Counted from the stretch's first letter, positions 36,740-46,681 are shown. The stretch: DNA of 64,000 nucleotides from an uncultured Ruminococcus sp. (GCA_944388405.1 CALXIQ010000024.1:62001-126000); one strand, 5' to 3'. Translations and numbers: made by a program. The notes: a model not told the origin generated them from the letters alone.

Positions 36740-37669
36740 ATGCAAAATCAGTCTTTTTCATATCACGCAAAGGAAGAAATACTTGAAAAAATAAATTCAA
36801 AGGCAAAAGCGGATGTGTGTTTGATGGGGATACTTGTTTTCTGCAATATTCTCAGCGACCGGGAGATTGTGTTTCTCACTGAGCACAAATCTGTTGCCGA
36901 TTTTTTTGCTCTTAACTGTCGCAGAATCTGCGGTGATGAAAACGCCGTTGAAATTTCACAGACCGGAAAGAAAAACGAGGTTACCCTCTATCGGCTTGAG
37001 ATTTCAGGCGAGGAAAACCGGCTTACGCTGCTTGAATATTTCAGAATGGATTCTTCAAGGAGGCTGACCGAAAATGACCTTCCTAAAAAGAAGTACTATC
37101 CTCAGCTGATAGCGGGCATATTTCTTGCCTGCGGTTCGGTCAACAATCCCGAAAAGAAATATCATATGGAGTTTGTTATGCCGGATATTCAGCTGTGCAA
37201 CGATTTCGGACTTTTGCTGCTTGACAATTACGGGATACTTGCAAAGCAGACGGAGCGAAAAAACTCGCAGATTGTCTATATAAAAGAATCTGAAAACATA
37301 ATCGATTTGCTTACGCTTATGGGAGCCACAAATTCATCGCTGGAGCTTATGAACGTAAAGATAATGAAGGATATGCGCAATAAAATAAACCGTGCAGTCA
37401 ACTGCGACAACGCCAACATTGAAAAATCTCTCAGGGCGGCTGAAAGGCAGATTGCGGATATCGAGCTTATCGACGAAACTGTAGGGCTTGACTCGCTGCC
37501 GGAAAGCTTGCAGGAGATAGCAAGATTAAGATACGAAAACCCCGATTTTAACTTAAACGAACTGGGACAGGCCCTTGACCCGCCCATCTCAAGGTCGGGA
37601 GCAAATCATCGGCTTGCCAGGCTTGCCAAAATAGCCGAGGATATACGAAAGGAAAATCCCAAAACATAA
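36740..37669 (+). CDS. whiA: WhiA sporulation/cell-division regulator
   Basis: A 309-residue protein of the WhiA family: N-terminal LAGLIDADG-homing-endonuclease-derived fold (residues 1-215, with KKYYPQLIAGIFLACGSVNNP) without nuclease residues, and a C-terminal helix-turn-helix (LGQALDPPISRSGANHRLARL, about residues 275-296, split by the turn). It binds DNA and affects cell division and chromosome segregation in Gram-positive bacteria. Binding site AAGGCGG upstream. Coexpressed with rapZ and dnaE. Confidence 0.95.
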   Translation: MQNQSFSYHAKEEILEKINSKAKADVCLMGILVFCNILSDREIVFLTEHKSVADFFALNCRRICGDENAVEISQTGKKNEVTLYRLEISGEENRLTLLEYFRMDSSRRLTENDLPKKKYYPQLIAGIFLACGSVNNPEKKYHMEFVMPDIQLCNDFGLLLLDNYGILAKQTERKNSQIVYIKESENIIDLLTLMGATNSSLELMNVKIMKDMRNKINRAVNCDNANIEKSLRAAERQIADIELIDETVGLDSLPESLQEIARLRYENPDFNLNELGQALDPPISRSGANHRLARLAKIAEDIRKENPKT

Positions 37670-37687
37670 TAGAAAGGAGGCGCCGTT

Positions 37688-40600
37688 ATGGAGGAATTTG
37701 TTCATCTTCACGTTCACAGTGAATATTCTCTTCTGGATGGCGCTTGCCGTTTAAAAGAGTTGGTAGCGAGAGTAAAGGAGCTGGGGCAGACTGCCTGCGC
37801 CGTAACCGACCACGGCAATATGTTTGCGGCGGTGGAATTTTACAACGAGTGCATGGCTCAGGGAATAAAGCCCATAATCGGCTGTGAAGTTTACGTTGCG
37901 CCCAGAACACGGTTTGATAAGCTTCCGAAGATTGATACTTCTCCTTATCACCTGGTGCTACTGTGTGAAAACAACAAAGGGTATCAGAACCTTATAAAGC
38001 TGGTGTCGAAGGGCTATACCGAGGGCTTTTACAGCCGTCCGAGAATAGATGTGGAGCTGCTCGAGAAATATCACGAGGGACTGATATGCCTGTCCGCCTG
38101 TCTGGCAGGGGAAATTCCCAGAAAACTTTCAAACGGAGATTACAGTGGAGCGGTGGAAACTGCCCTTAAATACCGTGAGATATTCGGCAAAGACAATTAT
38201 TTTATAGAGATACAAAACCACAAATTTGCCGACCAGGAAAGAATTATACCCTATCTCATAAAGCTTTCTCACGACACGGGGATTCCACTTGTCGCTACCA
38301 ACGACGCTCATTATATAAAACGGGACGACGCATATTCCCAGCGGATACTCATGTGCATTGCCACCGCCACTACCATAAATGAGCCTTCAAAGCTGGAGTT
38401 TCCCACCGACGAGTTTTATATAAAATCTCAGTCGGAAATGGCGGAGCTTTTCCCCTCTGCGCCTGAGGCGGTTACAAATACTTTTAAAATTGCGCAGCGG
38501 TGCAATGTAACCTTTGAATTTGGCAAAACCAAGCTTCCCTATTTTCACATTGACGGAGTGGAGGACAACGAAAAATTCCTGAGAGATATGTGCCGTAAGG
38601 GACTTTTGGAGCGTTACGGCAAGCCTTCAAAGGAAGCGGAGGAACGGCTTGAATATGAGCTTTCGGTAATAACTCAGATGGGCTATACCGACTATTATCT
38701 TATCGTGTGGGATTTTGTTCACTATGCGAAGACGCAGAAAATACCCGTGGGCTGCGGAAGAGGTTCGGGAGCGGGAAGTTTATGTGCTTACTGCATTGGC
38801 ATTACTGGAATAGACCCGCTTAAATACAATTTGCTGTTTGAACGTTTTCTCAATCCCGAAAGAGTTTCAATGCCCGACTTTGATATTGATTTCTGCATGG
38901 AGGGCAGACAGCAGGTTATAGATTACGTGGTGAGAAAATACGGCTCAGACCATGTAGCGCAGATTGTTACCTTTGGTACTCTCGCATCAAAAGCGGCAGT
39001 GCGTGATGTTGCAAGGGCAATGGGACTTTCATACCAGACGGGAGATGTGGTGGCAAAAGCCATACCCAGAGGAACCGCCCTTGAGGACGCCATCAAAAAC
39101 GTTCCCGAGGTTTCAAAAATGTATCAGAGCGACGAGAAGATAAAAGCTCTCCTTGATACCGCCGTTAGGGTGGAGGGAATGCCAAGGAACGCCTCAACTC
39201 ATGCGGCAGGCGTGGTAATTACAAAAGAGCCGGTGGATTATTATGTACCACTTTACGCTCGTGACGGACAGGTTTCAACTCAGTATACCATGACGGTGCT
39301 GGAAAGTCTTGGACTGCTTAAAATAGATTTTCTGGGACTGCGAAATCTGACTATTATAAATCACTGTCAACTTGCCGTAAGGGAGAAAGAGCCGGATTTT
39401 GACGTAGAGAAAATCCCCCTTGACGATAAGGGAGTATATGAAATGTTTTCTCAGGGCAAAACAGAGGGCGTGTTTCAGTTTGAAAGCGCAGGAATGACCG
39501 CTACTGTTATGAAGCTGCGTCCCACGGGAATTGAAGATCTTATTGCGGTTATTTCTCTATACCGTCCCGGCCCTATGGATTCCATTCCGACTTATATAAG
39601 AAACCGTCATAATCCTTCCCTTGTTACCTATAAGCATCCGCTACTTAAAAAGATACTGGAGGTTACCTACGGCTGTATCGTCTATCAGGAGCAGGTAATG
39701 CAGATTTTCAGAGAGCTTGCGGGATATTCCTACGGCAGAGCGGATATAGTACGAAGGGCTATGGCGAAGAAAAAGCACAAGGTGCTTGAAAACGAGCGCA
39801 AGGCGTTTATCTGGGGCGAAGAAGGTCAGTGCGACGGCTGCGTGAAACGGGGAGTGCCTGAAAACATCGCCAATGAAATATTTGACGAAATGACTTCATT
39901 TGCCTCCTATGCATTTAACAAATCCCATGCTGCGGCGTACGCCACCATCGCCTATCAGACCGCCTATCTGAAATATCATTACTATAAAGAGTATATGGCG
40001 GCGCTTATGACCATTACACTCCTTGAAAGTGTGGACAAGCTTAATGGCTATGTGAATGATTGTATTAAAAACAGAGTTAAAATACTTCCTGTGGATATAA
40101 ACAAAAGCCTGCGTGGCTTTGTCGCCGAGCCTGAGGGAATAAGATTTGCCCTTCTGGCAGTAAAAAGCCTGGGCGAGGGAGCAATTGCTTCAATTGTAGG
40201 GGAGCGGGAGCAAAACGGAGAGTTTAAAAGCCTTCAGGATTTCTGCACCCGCATGACCGGCAAGGAAGTAACGGTAAAGGGTGTGGAGCAGCTTATAAAA
40301 AGCGGAGCAATGGACTGTTTTGCCAACAACCGCCACGAAATGATAAACGCCTACGAGGGACTTATGCAGGCGGCGGCTCAGGACAGCAAAACCAATCTTG
40401 CAGGACAGCTGGATTTATTTGGAATGGGAGATGTAGCTTATTCTGAAAAAATCATAGAGCCGGCAGAGGAGTATCCTCATGCAACGCTGCTGGAATTTGA
40501 GCATGAAGCACTGGGAATGTATATTTCCGGTCACCCTCTTGACGATTATATGCCGGTTGCCTACGCTTCAAAATGCTGCGAGGTGTCCGAGCTTTATAAG

Positions 40601-41131
40601 TACTGCTCCGAAAACGTCAAGGGTTATCTTGATGGAGATACCGTTGATATTGTCGCCATGATAACCCACGTTAAGAATCTGAAAACCAAGAAAGGCGATT
40701 TAATGTGCTTTGTCCAGGCGGAGGACAGAACAGGTTCGGTTGAGATAATTGTTTTCCCTAATGTTTATCAGGTAGCTTCCTCCCTTTTAAAAAACGGTGA
40801 GATTGTTCATATATCGGGAAAAATCTCGGTTAAAGAGGAGGAAAACCCCAAGCTTATCTGTGAGCTTGCCGAACCTATAAGGCGTTTTGAAGAGAAAGCT
40901 ATGAGCAGAAGCGTCTGTGTCAAAGTTAATTCGCAAGATAAACAGCTTATAGAAAAAATTAAAAGCATAGCGCTCTCGGGAGGCGATGGCAGTAACAGAT
41001 TTACCGTGTATTTCGCCGACCTTAACAAAACCACCGCGTTAAAATCCGCTCCCTTTGTGAAGCTTACAAGAGATATGCTGAAAGAATTACAGCAGGTCGC
41101 AGGAGAGAAAAACGTGCTGTTTGCCCGTTAA
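37688..41131 (+). CDS. dnaE: DNA polymerase III subunit alpha, DnaE type
   Basis: A 1147-residue replicative polymerase. Order of domains: PHP (HLHVHSEYSLLDGA, residues 6-19; VTDHGNMF), palm with catalytic aspartates in MPDFDIDF (Asp397, 399, 401), thumb/fingers with SLYRPGPMDSIP, helix-hairpin-helix region, and OB fold (about 980-1060, VDIVAMITHVKNLKTKKG). It is the DnaE form, not PolC; Firmicutes usually carry both. AAAGGAGGCG precedes the start. Last gene of the murD-dnaE run; an unannotated 135-bp gap with the next promoter follows. Confidence 0.97.
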   Translation: MEEFVHLHVHSEYSLLDGACRLKELVARVKELGQTACAVTDHGNMFAAVEFYNECMAQGIKPIIGCEVYVAPRTRFDKLPKIDTSPYHLVLLCENNKGYQNLIKLVSKGYTEGFYSRPRIDVELLEKYHEGLICLSACLAGEIPRKLSNGDYSGAVETALKYREIFGKDNYFIEIQNHKFADQERIIPYLIKLSHDTGIPLVATNDAHYIKRDDAYSQRILMCIATATTINEPSKLEFPTDEFYIKSQSEMAELFPSAPEAVTNTFKIAQRCNVTFEFGKTKLPYFHIDGVEDNEKFLRDMCRKGLLERYGKPSKEAEERLEYELSVITQMGYTDYYLIVWDFVHYAKTQKIPVGCGRGSGAGSLCAYCIGITGIDPLKYNLLFERFLNPERVSMPDFDIDFCMEGRQQVIDYVVRKYGSDHVAQIVTFGTLASKAAVRDVARAMGLSYQTGDVVAKAIPRGTALEDAIKNVPEVSKMYQSDEKIKALLDTAVRVEGMPRNASTHAAGVVITKEPVDYYVPLYARDGQVSTQYTMTVLESLGLLKIDFLGLRNLTIINHCQLAVREKEPDFDVEKIPLDDKGVYEMFSQGKTEGVFQFESAGMTATVMKLRPTGIEDLIAVISLYRPGPMDSIPTYIRNRHNPSLVTYKHPLLKKILEVTYGCIVYQEQVMQIFRELAGYSYGRADIVRRAMAKKKHKVLENERKAFIWGEEGQCDGCVKRGVPENIANEIFDEMTSFASYAFNKSHAAAYATIAYQTAYLKYHYYKEYMAALMTITLLESVDKLNGYVNDCIKNRVKILPVDINKSLRGFVAEPEGIRFALLAVKSLGEGAIASIVGEREQNGEFKSLQDFCTRMTGKEVTVKGVEQLIKSGAMDCFANNRHEMINAYEGLMQAAAQDSKTNLAGQLDLFGMGDVAYSEKIIEPAEEYPHATLLEFEHEALGMYISGHPLDDYMPVAYASKCCEVSELYKYCSENVKGYLDGDTVDIVAMITHVKNLKTKKGDLMCFVQAEDRTGSVEIIVFPNVYQVASSLLKNGEIVHISGKISVKEEENPKLICELAEPIRRFEEKAMSRSVCVKVNSQDKQLIEKIKSIALSGGDGSNRFTVYFADLNKTTALKSAPFVKLTRDMLKELQQVAGEKNVLFAR

Positions 41132-41198
41132 AGCGTTAAGGATAAATTTAATTAGCGTGAAAATCTTGTGAAAACTGTGGTAATTTCTAAAAGAATGT

Positions 41199-41207
41199 GC
41201 TATAATA
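41199..41207 (+). promoter_or_regulatory. Extended -10 promoter of the M16 peptidase pair
   Basis: TGCTATAAT (41199-41207) gives a TGn extended -10; no good -35 at 17 bp. It lies 59 bp before the start of the first peptidase gene. Confidence 0.5.
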
Positions 41208-41266
41208 TAATTTGTTTGCTGCTGTGTTTTCCAGTGCAGCTTAATTAAAATTAAGGAGATTAACTT

Positions 41267-42553
41267 ATGTCTGATATATTTGAACATAAGCGCTGTCCCG
41301 GAGGAATAACTGTTTCTGCCATAAAAGACGGTAAGTTTAAATCTAACTGTATAGTTATACGATTTATTGTTCCGCTGAAAGAAGAAACTGCGTCGGCTTA
41401 TTCTATTCTGGCAGACATACTTGCAACTTCAAATCGCAGCTATCCCTCTAAGGAACAGCTTACCGAAAGAACTGCCGAACTGTACGGTTCGGCGATAAAT
41501 GCGTTTTCCTACAGGGTGGGCGATTATCAGGTTGTAGGTCTTTCCATAATTTTTATAGGCGATGAATATACCATCGGCGGAGAGGTTATTTCTAATACCG
41601 CCGCACAGCTGTTGCTTGACTGTATATTTGACCCTCACCTTGAAGATGGTCATTTCAGCGAAAAGTATTTTAAGCTTCGCAAGCAGGAGATAGTTGACCA
41701 GATTGAAAGCTCCGTCAACAACAAGCGTCAGTACGCCTTGTGGAAAGCGGGACAGATAATATTTGAGGACGAGCCATGCGCCTGCTCGGCGCTGGGGACG
41801 GCGGAAACCGCAAAGAAAATTACACTTGATAATCTCACCGACGCTTATCATACTCTGCTTTCTCAGGCGGCGGTAGACATAACCTTCTGCGGCGGACAGG
41901 ATATGCAAAACCTTGAAGCCGAGGTTGTAAAAGCTTTTGACGGCATCGACAGAAGCAATGTGTGCGAGCCGGTATTTTATTCTCCATCTCCTCTCAAAAG
42001 CAGCACCGCTCACGGTGAGGAGGAGATGGATGTATCTCAGGCCAAAATGGTAATGGCGTTCAAAGGGGGAGAGGAAAAGCCGGACATTTACGCCGACAAG
42101 GTTATGTGCGCAATGTTCGGCGGCTCGCCTACTTCAAAGCTGTTTATGAATGTTCGTGAAAAGCTTTCCCTTTGCTATTACTGTGCCGCAGGACTTGTTG
42201 AGTGCAAAAATACCTTGATTGTAGACAGCGGTGTCGACACCGATAAGATACCCACAGCTCGGGAGGAGATACTGCGTCAGCTTGAAGCCATGCAAAAGGG
42301 CGATTTCACCGATGAGGAGCTTTACAATACCAAGCTGTACGTTTCGGGAGCATTCCGCTCAAATTACGATTCGGTGGGAGATATGAACTCTTGGTATTTT
42401 TATCAGTTTGTAAGAGGAACATCCTATTCCCCTGACCAAGTTGCAAAGCTTGTGATGTCGGTTACAAGAGAGGACATTGTAAATTCAGCCAAGCGTTTTG
42501 AGCTTGACACCGTCTACGTTCTGAAACCTGATGAGGGAGGTGTCGGCAAATGA
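41267..42553 (+). CDS. ymfF: M16 peptidase-like protein, inactive partner (YmfF type)
   Basis: A 428-residue inverzincin-fold protein. It has the M16 domain layout (N-terminal half with ATSNRSYPSKEQLTERTAELYGS, C-terminal half with KMVMAFKGGEEKPDIY and FGGSPTSKLFMNVREK), but the HxxEH zinc motif is absent, since the expected place reads ILADILATSNRS. Such non-catalytic subunits pair with an HxxEH-bearing partner, encoded next with a 4-base overlap. TAAGGAGA lies before the ATG. In Bacillus the pair is ymfF-ymfH; its substrate is not firmly known. Confidence 0.9.
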   Translation: MSDIFEHKRCPGGITVSAIKDGKFKSNCIVIRFIVPLKEETASAYSILADILATSNRSYPSKEQLTERTAELYGSAINAFSYRVGDYQVVGLSIIFIGDEYTIGGEVISNTAAQLLLDCIFDPHLEDGHFSEKYFKLRKQEIVDQIESSVNNKRQYALWKAGQIIFEDEPCACSALGTAETAKKITLDNLTDAYHTLLSQAAVDITFCGGQDMQNLEAEVVKAFDGIDRSNVCEPVFYSPSPLKSSTAHGEEEMDVSQAKMVMAFKGGEEKPDIYADKVMCAMFGGSPTSKLFMNVREKLSLCYYCAAGLVECKNTLIVDSGVDTDKIPTAREEILRQLEAMQKGDFTDEELYNTKLYVSGAFRSNYDSVGDMNSWYFYQFVRGTSYSPDQVAKLVMSVTREDIVNSAKRFELDTVYVLKPDEGGVGK

Positions 42554-43839
42554 GCTATACCAAAGAGATAATTTCAAGCGAAAGAACAGGAGATAAGTAT
42601 TCCCTTATTCATCATTCGTCGGGACTTGATGTGCTGGTGTGGAAAATGGACGGCTTTACCACCACCGAGGCTTTGTTCGGCACAAAATACGGCTCTGTAA
42701 ACAATCGCTTCAAAACAGTGGATACGGGAGATTTCATCACCGTGCCAGACGGAATAGCCCATTATCTTGAACACAAGCTGTTTGAAAATGAGGACTGTGA
42801 TGTGTTTGAGCTTTACGCCAAAACGGGAGCATCGGCAAACGCATTCACCTCATTTTGTGAAACGGCTTACACCTTCAGCTGTTCGGAAAATTACGAGGAA
42901 TCTTTGGAGATACTGCTGAACTTTGTGCAGAAGCCTTATTTTACCGATGAAAACGTGGAAAAGGAGCGGGGCATAATCGCTCAGGAAATAAAAATGAGCA
43001 ACGATTCCCCCGACAGAGCCTGCTTTTTCAATCTCCTTAAAGCAATGTATCACAATCACCCGGTGAAAATAGATATTGCAGGCACGGTGGAGTCTATTCA
43101 AGAAATAACCCCCGAGTTGCTGTATAAATGCTATTACACTTTTTATAATCTGCATAATATGGTGCTGTGCATTGCAGGAAACGTTGAGGAGGAAAAGGTA
43201 ATAGAGCTGTGCGACAAATGCCTTATCCCGGCGGAGGATAAACAGCTTGAGGTAACATTCCCCGACGAGCCGCCCGAAATTGTAACAAGACGGGTCACCG
43301 CAAAATATACAGTAGGAACTCCGCTGTTTTCAGCAGGATTCAAATGTCCCCCTTTCAAGGGCGACGAAATGGTTAAAATGGAGGTCTGCGCCGGAATACT
43401 GCTGCAGATGCTGTTTGGCTCGATGACGCCATGGTATAAGCAGCTTTTTGAAGAGGGGCTTATCAACTCCACCTTCTCGTTTGAGGTGTTTAATGCCGAG
43501 GAGGGATTCTTCTGCTGTATCTGCAGCGGCGAATCAAAAGACCCCGATTTGGTGTTTGAACGCTGTCTGCAAAGAATAGATAGTGCGAAAAGCGGTGAGC
43601 TTGACCGAAGGCTGTTTGAGATAATACAGAAATCCCGCTACGGCTCGATGATAAGAGGTTTTAATAACGTTGAAAACTGTGCCGAAACAATGTTTGAGAA
43701 TCATTTGCAGGGGACAGACGCATTTACTGCTTCGGACATACTTGCAAAGTTGCGCTTCGAGGATGTTTGCGAAGCTTTCGGGGCGCTGTTTGATACTTCC
43801 AAAGCAGCTCTTTCGATAATTTACAACAACGTCGAGTGA
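42550..43839 (+). CDS. ymfH: M16 zinc peptidase, active partner (YmfH type)
   Basis: A 429-residue zinc peptidase. HYLEHKLFE supplies the HxxEH motif (about residues 73-77), with the distal glutamate in KERGIIAQEIKM. The second M16 domain starts near AGFKCPPFKGDE. Probably forms a heterodimer with YmfF that encloses a peptide substrate in the cytosol or at the membrane. The ATG overlaps the ymfF stop (ATGAG), so the two are coupled at equal dosage. Confidence 0.93.
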   Translation: MSYTKEIISSERTGDKYSLIHHSSGLDVLVWKMDGFTTTEALFGTKYGSVNNRFKTVDTGDFITVPDGIAHYLEHKLFENEDCDVFELYAKTGASANAFTSFCETAYTFSCSENYEESLEILLNFVQKPYFTDENVEKERGIIAQEIKMSNDSPDRACFFNLLKAMYHNHPVKIDIAGTVESIQEITPELLYKCYYTFYNLHNMVLCIAGNVEEEKVIELCDKCLIPAEDKQLEVTFPDEPPEIVTRRVTAKYTVGTPLFSAGFKCPPFKGDEMVKMEVCAGILLQMLFGSMTPWYKQLFEEGLINSTFSFEVFNAEEGFFCCICSGESKDPDLVFERCLQRIDSAKSGELDRRLFEIIQKSRYGSMIRGFNNVENCAETMFENHLQGTDAFTASDILAKLRFEDVCEAFGALFDTSKAALSIIYNNVE

Positions 43840-43925
43840 GTAGTTTATAAGGATAAGTGTTGTCTTTCAAGGCAGTTTTGTTTAAATTTCGGGGGCTTGA
43901 CCCCTTGATTAAAATCACATAAAGA

Positions 43926-45269
43926 ATGGAGGAAAGCCCATGTCGAAATCAACTAACAGCAGGCATTATGCGCATGGGCGTACTTATGACGCAGCTTTTG
44001 CAGCTTCTCGCAACCGACGTTAGCGAGGAAATGGAGAATACAATCAAAAATAATCCAGACAAGGTCTTTTTCCCTAACCTGGGAAACGAGGATAGTATTT
44101 TCAAGGAGGGAATCTCCATTGACAGGGTAATGTTCACGATTCCGGGAACAGATTTTAAGATTTACTGGTATGGTTTCCTTATAGCTCTGGGAATACTGCT
44201 GGCTATGATATACGGATTCAAAAAGCTGAGATCCGTAGGAATTGATTCCGACAGGGCTACCGACGCAGTCATCGGAGGTCTGGTGGGAGCAGTATTCGGA
44301 GCAAGGCTCTATTATATTGCATTTAATTCGGAAATGTCAATGAGTCAGTTTTTTAACTTCCGGGACGGAGGACTTGCAATCTATGGAGGCGTTATAGGCG
44401 CTATTATTGTAGGCGGAATAATTGCGAAGTTAAGAAAACTGAAACTTACCGCTTTGCTTGACGTTGTGGCTCCCTGCTTTCTTATAGGACAGGCAGTGGG
44501 AAGATGGGGAAATTTCTTTAATCAGGAAGCTTTCGGCGGAAATACCGACCTTCCTTGGGGAATGATGAGCAGCACCACAATAAACTATATAGCCGATCAT
44601 TATGACGACCTTGGCGGAACCGTATCCTCCTATGCGCCGGTTCATCCATGCTTTCTTTACGAATCTATCTGGTGTATTATAGGTTTTGTTCTGCTTCATC
44701 TGTACATGAAACACCGTAAATTTGACGGAGAGGTCTTTCTTATGTATATCGGATGGTACGGATTAGGAAGATTCTTTATCGAGGCCACCAGAACCGATTC
44801 TCTGTATCTTGCAAACATAAAGGTTTCTCAGCTTGTAGCCGGAACCTGCGTAATTGCTTCAATAGTACTTATAATCGTACTGAGAAGCATTATAAAAAGA
44901 CGTGATGATTATAAGCTGTTTTGCGAGACTGAACTTTCCAAAGCACAGCTTGCCAGGTATGAAAAATACAGCGAAGTAAGAAAGGAAAAGAAAGAGCTTA
45001 AGGCAAAGATAAAAGAAGCAAAGGCAAATGGCGATAGCTTTGTTGAACTGCAAAAGGAATATGATGAAAAGTACGGAAAAAATGCTAAGCAGGATCTTCC
45101 CATAACTCAGGACAGTGAGGCTTATGAAGAAACTGACGGCTATACGTCTATACTTGAGGACGATGAAGACGATGAAACAGAGGAAGAAGCTTCAGAGAGC
45201 AATGACGAAGAAGCACAGGACTCTGACGATAAAGATAATTCTGAAGCGGAGGATGACAAGAATGAGTAA
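43926..45269 (+). CDS. lgt: Prolipoprotein diacylglyceryl transferase with acidic C-terminal extension
   Basis: Transfers diacylglycerol to the lipobox cysteine of prolipoproteins (membrane, seven helices). The signature [18 protein letters not shown] and the [11 protein letters not shown] and [11 protein letters not shown] motifs are clear. At 447 residues it is well above the usual 250-300: after the last helix (about residue 320) comes a Lys/Glu-rich coiled-coil segment and an extremely acidic tail ([18 protein letters not shown] and more). The start is uncertain. The ATG at 43926 has only a poor binding site. The good GGAGG (43928-43932) points to an ATG at 43940, which is out of frame and stops after 27 codons. 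ATGs at 43968, 43974 or 43986 are in frame. Confidence 0.9.
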   Translation: MEESPCRNQLTAGIMRMGVLMTQLLQLLATDVSEEMENTIKNNPDKVFFPNLGNEDSIFKEGISIDRVMFTIPGTDFKIYWYGFLIALGILLAMIYGFKKLRSVGIDSDRATDAVIGGLVGAVFGARLYYIAFNSEMSMSQFFNFRDGGLAIYGGVIGAIIVGGIIAKLRKLKLTALLDVVAPCFLIGQAVGRWGNFFNQEAFGGNTDLPWGMMSSTTINYIADHYDDLGGTVSSYAPVHPCFLYESIWCIIGFVLLHLYMKHRKFDGEVFLMYIGWYGLGRFFIEATRTDSLYLANIKVSQLVAGTCVIASIVLIIVLRSIIKRRDDYKLFCETELSKAQLARYEKYSEVRKEKKELKAKIKEAKANGDSFVELQKEYDEKYGKNAKQDLPITQDSEAYEETDGYTSILEDDEDDETEEEASESNDEEAQDSDDKDNSEAEDDKNE

Positions 45270-46116
45270 GATTATTGACGGAAAAGCAGTAGCTGCACAG
45301 GTTAAGGAGCGGATTAAAGCTGAAGCGGCACAGCTTAAAGAACAGGGGATCGAGATAGGACTTGCTGTGGTTATAGTAGGCGATGATCCTGCTTCAAAGG
45401 TTTATGTCAGAAACAAGAAGCGGGCTTGCGAAGAGGTAGGCTTTAATTCGTATGAATATGCGCTTCCGGAGGATACTACCGAGGAGCAGCTGCTGGAGCT
45501 GGTTAAGAAGCTGAACGCCGACGATAAAGTAAACGGAATACTTGTACAGCTCCCACTTCCCAAGCATCTTGACGATAAGGTGATTATAAACAATATTCTG
45601 CCTGAAAAGGATGTTGACGCTTTCCATCCGGTGAATGTAGGAAAAATAATGATAGGCAACTACAGCTTTCTGCCTTGCACTCCCGCAGGAGTAATGGAGC
45701 TGATAGCATCTACAGGCACAGAGATTGCCGGTAAAGAGTGCGTTGTTATCGGACGCAGCAATATAGTAGGCAAGCCACAAGCAATGCTGCTGCTGCACAA
45801 AAACGGAACGGTAACGATATGCCATTCAAAGACCAAGAATCTCAAAGAGGTGTGCCGGAGAGCCGATATTCTTGTGGCTGCGGTTGGCAGAGCCAAAATG
45901 ATAACCTCCGATTACATAAAGGAGGGTGCTGTGGTTATCGACGTGGGCATGAACCGTGACGAGAACGGCAAGCTTTGCGGCGATGTAGACTTTGATGACT
46001 GCAAGGATAAAGCAAGTTTCATTACCCCTGTTCCCGGCGGAGTAGGCCCTATGACCATTGCAATGCTTATGCAGAATACTCTTACCGCTGCAAAAGTAAA
46101 GCACGGAATAATGTAA
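45262..46116 (+). CDS. folD: Bifunctional methylenetetrahydrofolate dehydrogenase/cyclohydrolase
   Basis: Interconverts 5,10-methylene-, methenyl- and 10-formyl-tetrahydrofolate, NADP-linked. It has 284 residues. The ATG at 45262 follows GCGGAGG and lies within the last codons of lgt. Motifs: [14 protein letters not shown] with the catalytic lysine, [18 protein letters not shown], the NADP-binding GRSNIVGKP, and [14 protein letters not shown] near the end. It shares the folate one-carbon pool with MetH at the window start. Confidence 0.96.
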   Translation: MSKIIDGKAVAAQVKERIKAEAAQLKEQGIEIGLAVVIVGDDPASKVYVRNKKRACEEVGFNSYEYALPEDTTEEQLLELVKKLNADDKVNGILVQLPLPKHLDDKVIINNILPEKDVDAFHPVNVGKIMIGNYSFLPCTPAGVMELIASTGTEIAGKECVVIGRSNIVGKPQAMLLLHKNGTVTICHSKTKNLKEVCRRADILVAAVGRAKMITSDYIKEGAVVIDVGMNRDENGKLCGDVDFDDCKDKASFITPVPGGVGPMTIAMLMQNTLTAAKVKHGIM

Positions 46117-46133
46117 ATTTTGTGTTAATTCTA

Positions 46134-46162
46134 TTTACAGTTTAATCGAACTGTTGTATAAT
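46134..46162 (+). promoter_or_regulatory. Promoter of rpsO
   Basis: TTTACA (46134-46139), 17 bp, TATAAT (46157-46162). Transcription should start near 46169, giving a leader of about 110 nt. Confidence 0.82.
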
Positions 46163-46200
46163 ATTTATTGTTGTGTTTTACGCAGCGCTATCCATGCAAC

Positions 46201-46245
46201 AGAATATGGGTTAAGCCCATAAGGGAAGGTTACCCGCCATATTCT
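46201..46245 (+). promoter_or_regulatory. Structured rpsO leader, candidate S15 autoregulatory RNA
   Basis: The leader can fold as a three-way junction: outer stem AGAATA / TATTCT, inner hairpin TGGG-TTAAG-CCCA and inner hairpin GGG-AAGGTTA-CCC. Alternatively the outer stem extends to AGAATATGG / CCATATTCT. TTTTAC follows, too short for a good terminator. S15 normally binds a three-way junction in 16S rRNA and represses its own mRNA through leader structures that differ between lineages. Confidence 0.6.
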
Positions 46246-46280
46246 TTTACATCGGAAATATTTTGAAAGAGGTACGAAAA

Positions 46281-46547
46281 ATGCTTAGAAAAGACGAAAA
46301 AACAGCGGTTATCGAAGCCAACAGAACTCACGAAACCGACACAGGTTCTCCCGAGGTTCAGATTGCTATTCTCACCAAGAGAATCAACGACCTTACCGAG
46401 CACCTCAAGGTTCACAAGAAGGACCATCATTCAAGAAGAGGTCTGCTGAAAATGGTTGGTAAGAGAAGAAATCTTCTCGGCTATCTCAAGAAGAAGGATA
46501 TCGAGAGATACAGAGCTACAATCGAAAGGCTTGGAATCCGTAAGTAA
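46281..46547 (+). CDS. rpsO: 30S ribosomal protein S15
   Basis: An 88-residue primary binding protein of the 16S rRNA central domain. Full family sequence with the conserved blocks [32 protein letters not shown] and the C-terminal RRNLLGYL. The ATG at 46281 follows GAAAGAGG; an in-frame TTG at 46263 would add six residues not seen in S15. Followed by pnp, the usual order in bacteria. Confidence 0.97.
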   Translation: MLRKDEKTAVIEANRTHETDTGSPEVQIAILTKRINDLTEHLKVHKKDHHSRRGLLKMVGKRRNLLGYLKKKDIERYRATIERLGIRK

Positions 46548-46562
46548 TTTGAAAGTAACACT

Positions 46563-46594
46563 AAGGCAGAGGCATTATTTGCCACTGCCTTTTG
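46563..46594 (+). terminator. Terminator after rpsO
   Basis: AAGGCAG-A-GGCA / TGCC-A-CTGCCTT with one A-A mismatch, followed by TTT. May be leaky, letting transcription into pnp. Confidence 0.75.
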
Positions 46595-46644
46595 GTGTTT
46601 ATTTCAGAGTTGAAATTATTGAAAAGGCGAACGTATTTTAGCAT

Positions 46645-46681
46645 TAAACAGAATCCGTGAATAATTCGCGGGGTCTGTTTA
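46645..46681 (+). other. Long hairpin in the rpsO-pnp spacer
   Basis: TAAACAGA (46645-46652) pairs with TCTGTTTA (46674-46681), with the inner CCGTGAAT / ATTCGCGG (one wobble) adding length. It lies 53 bp before pnp. In E. coli a hairpin in the same spacer is cut by RNase III and mediates PNPase autoregulation; a similar role here is inference. Confidence 0.6.

Noticed and set aside
43940..44023. 27-codon frame at the good ribosome binding site before lgt
   Set aside because: Too short and without similarity to anything; kept only as a start-site note and possible leader.
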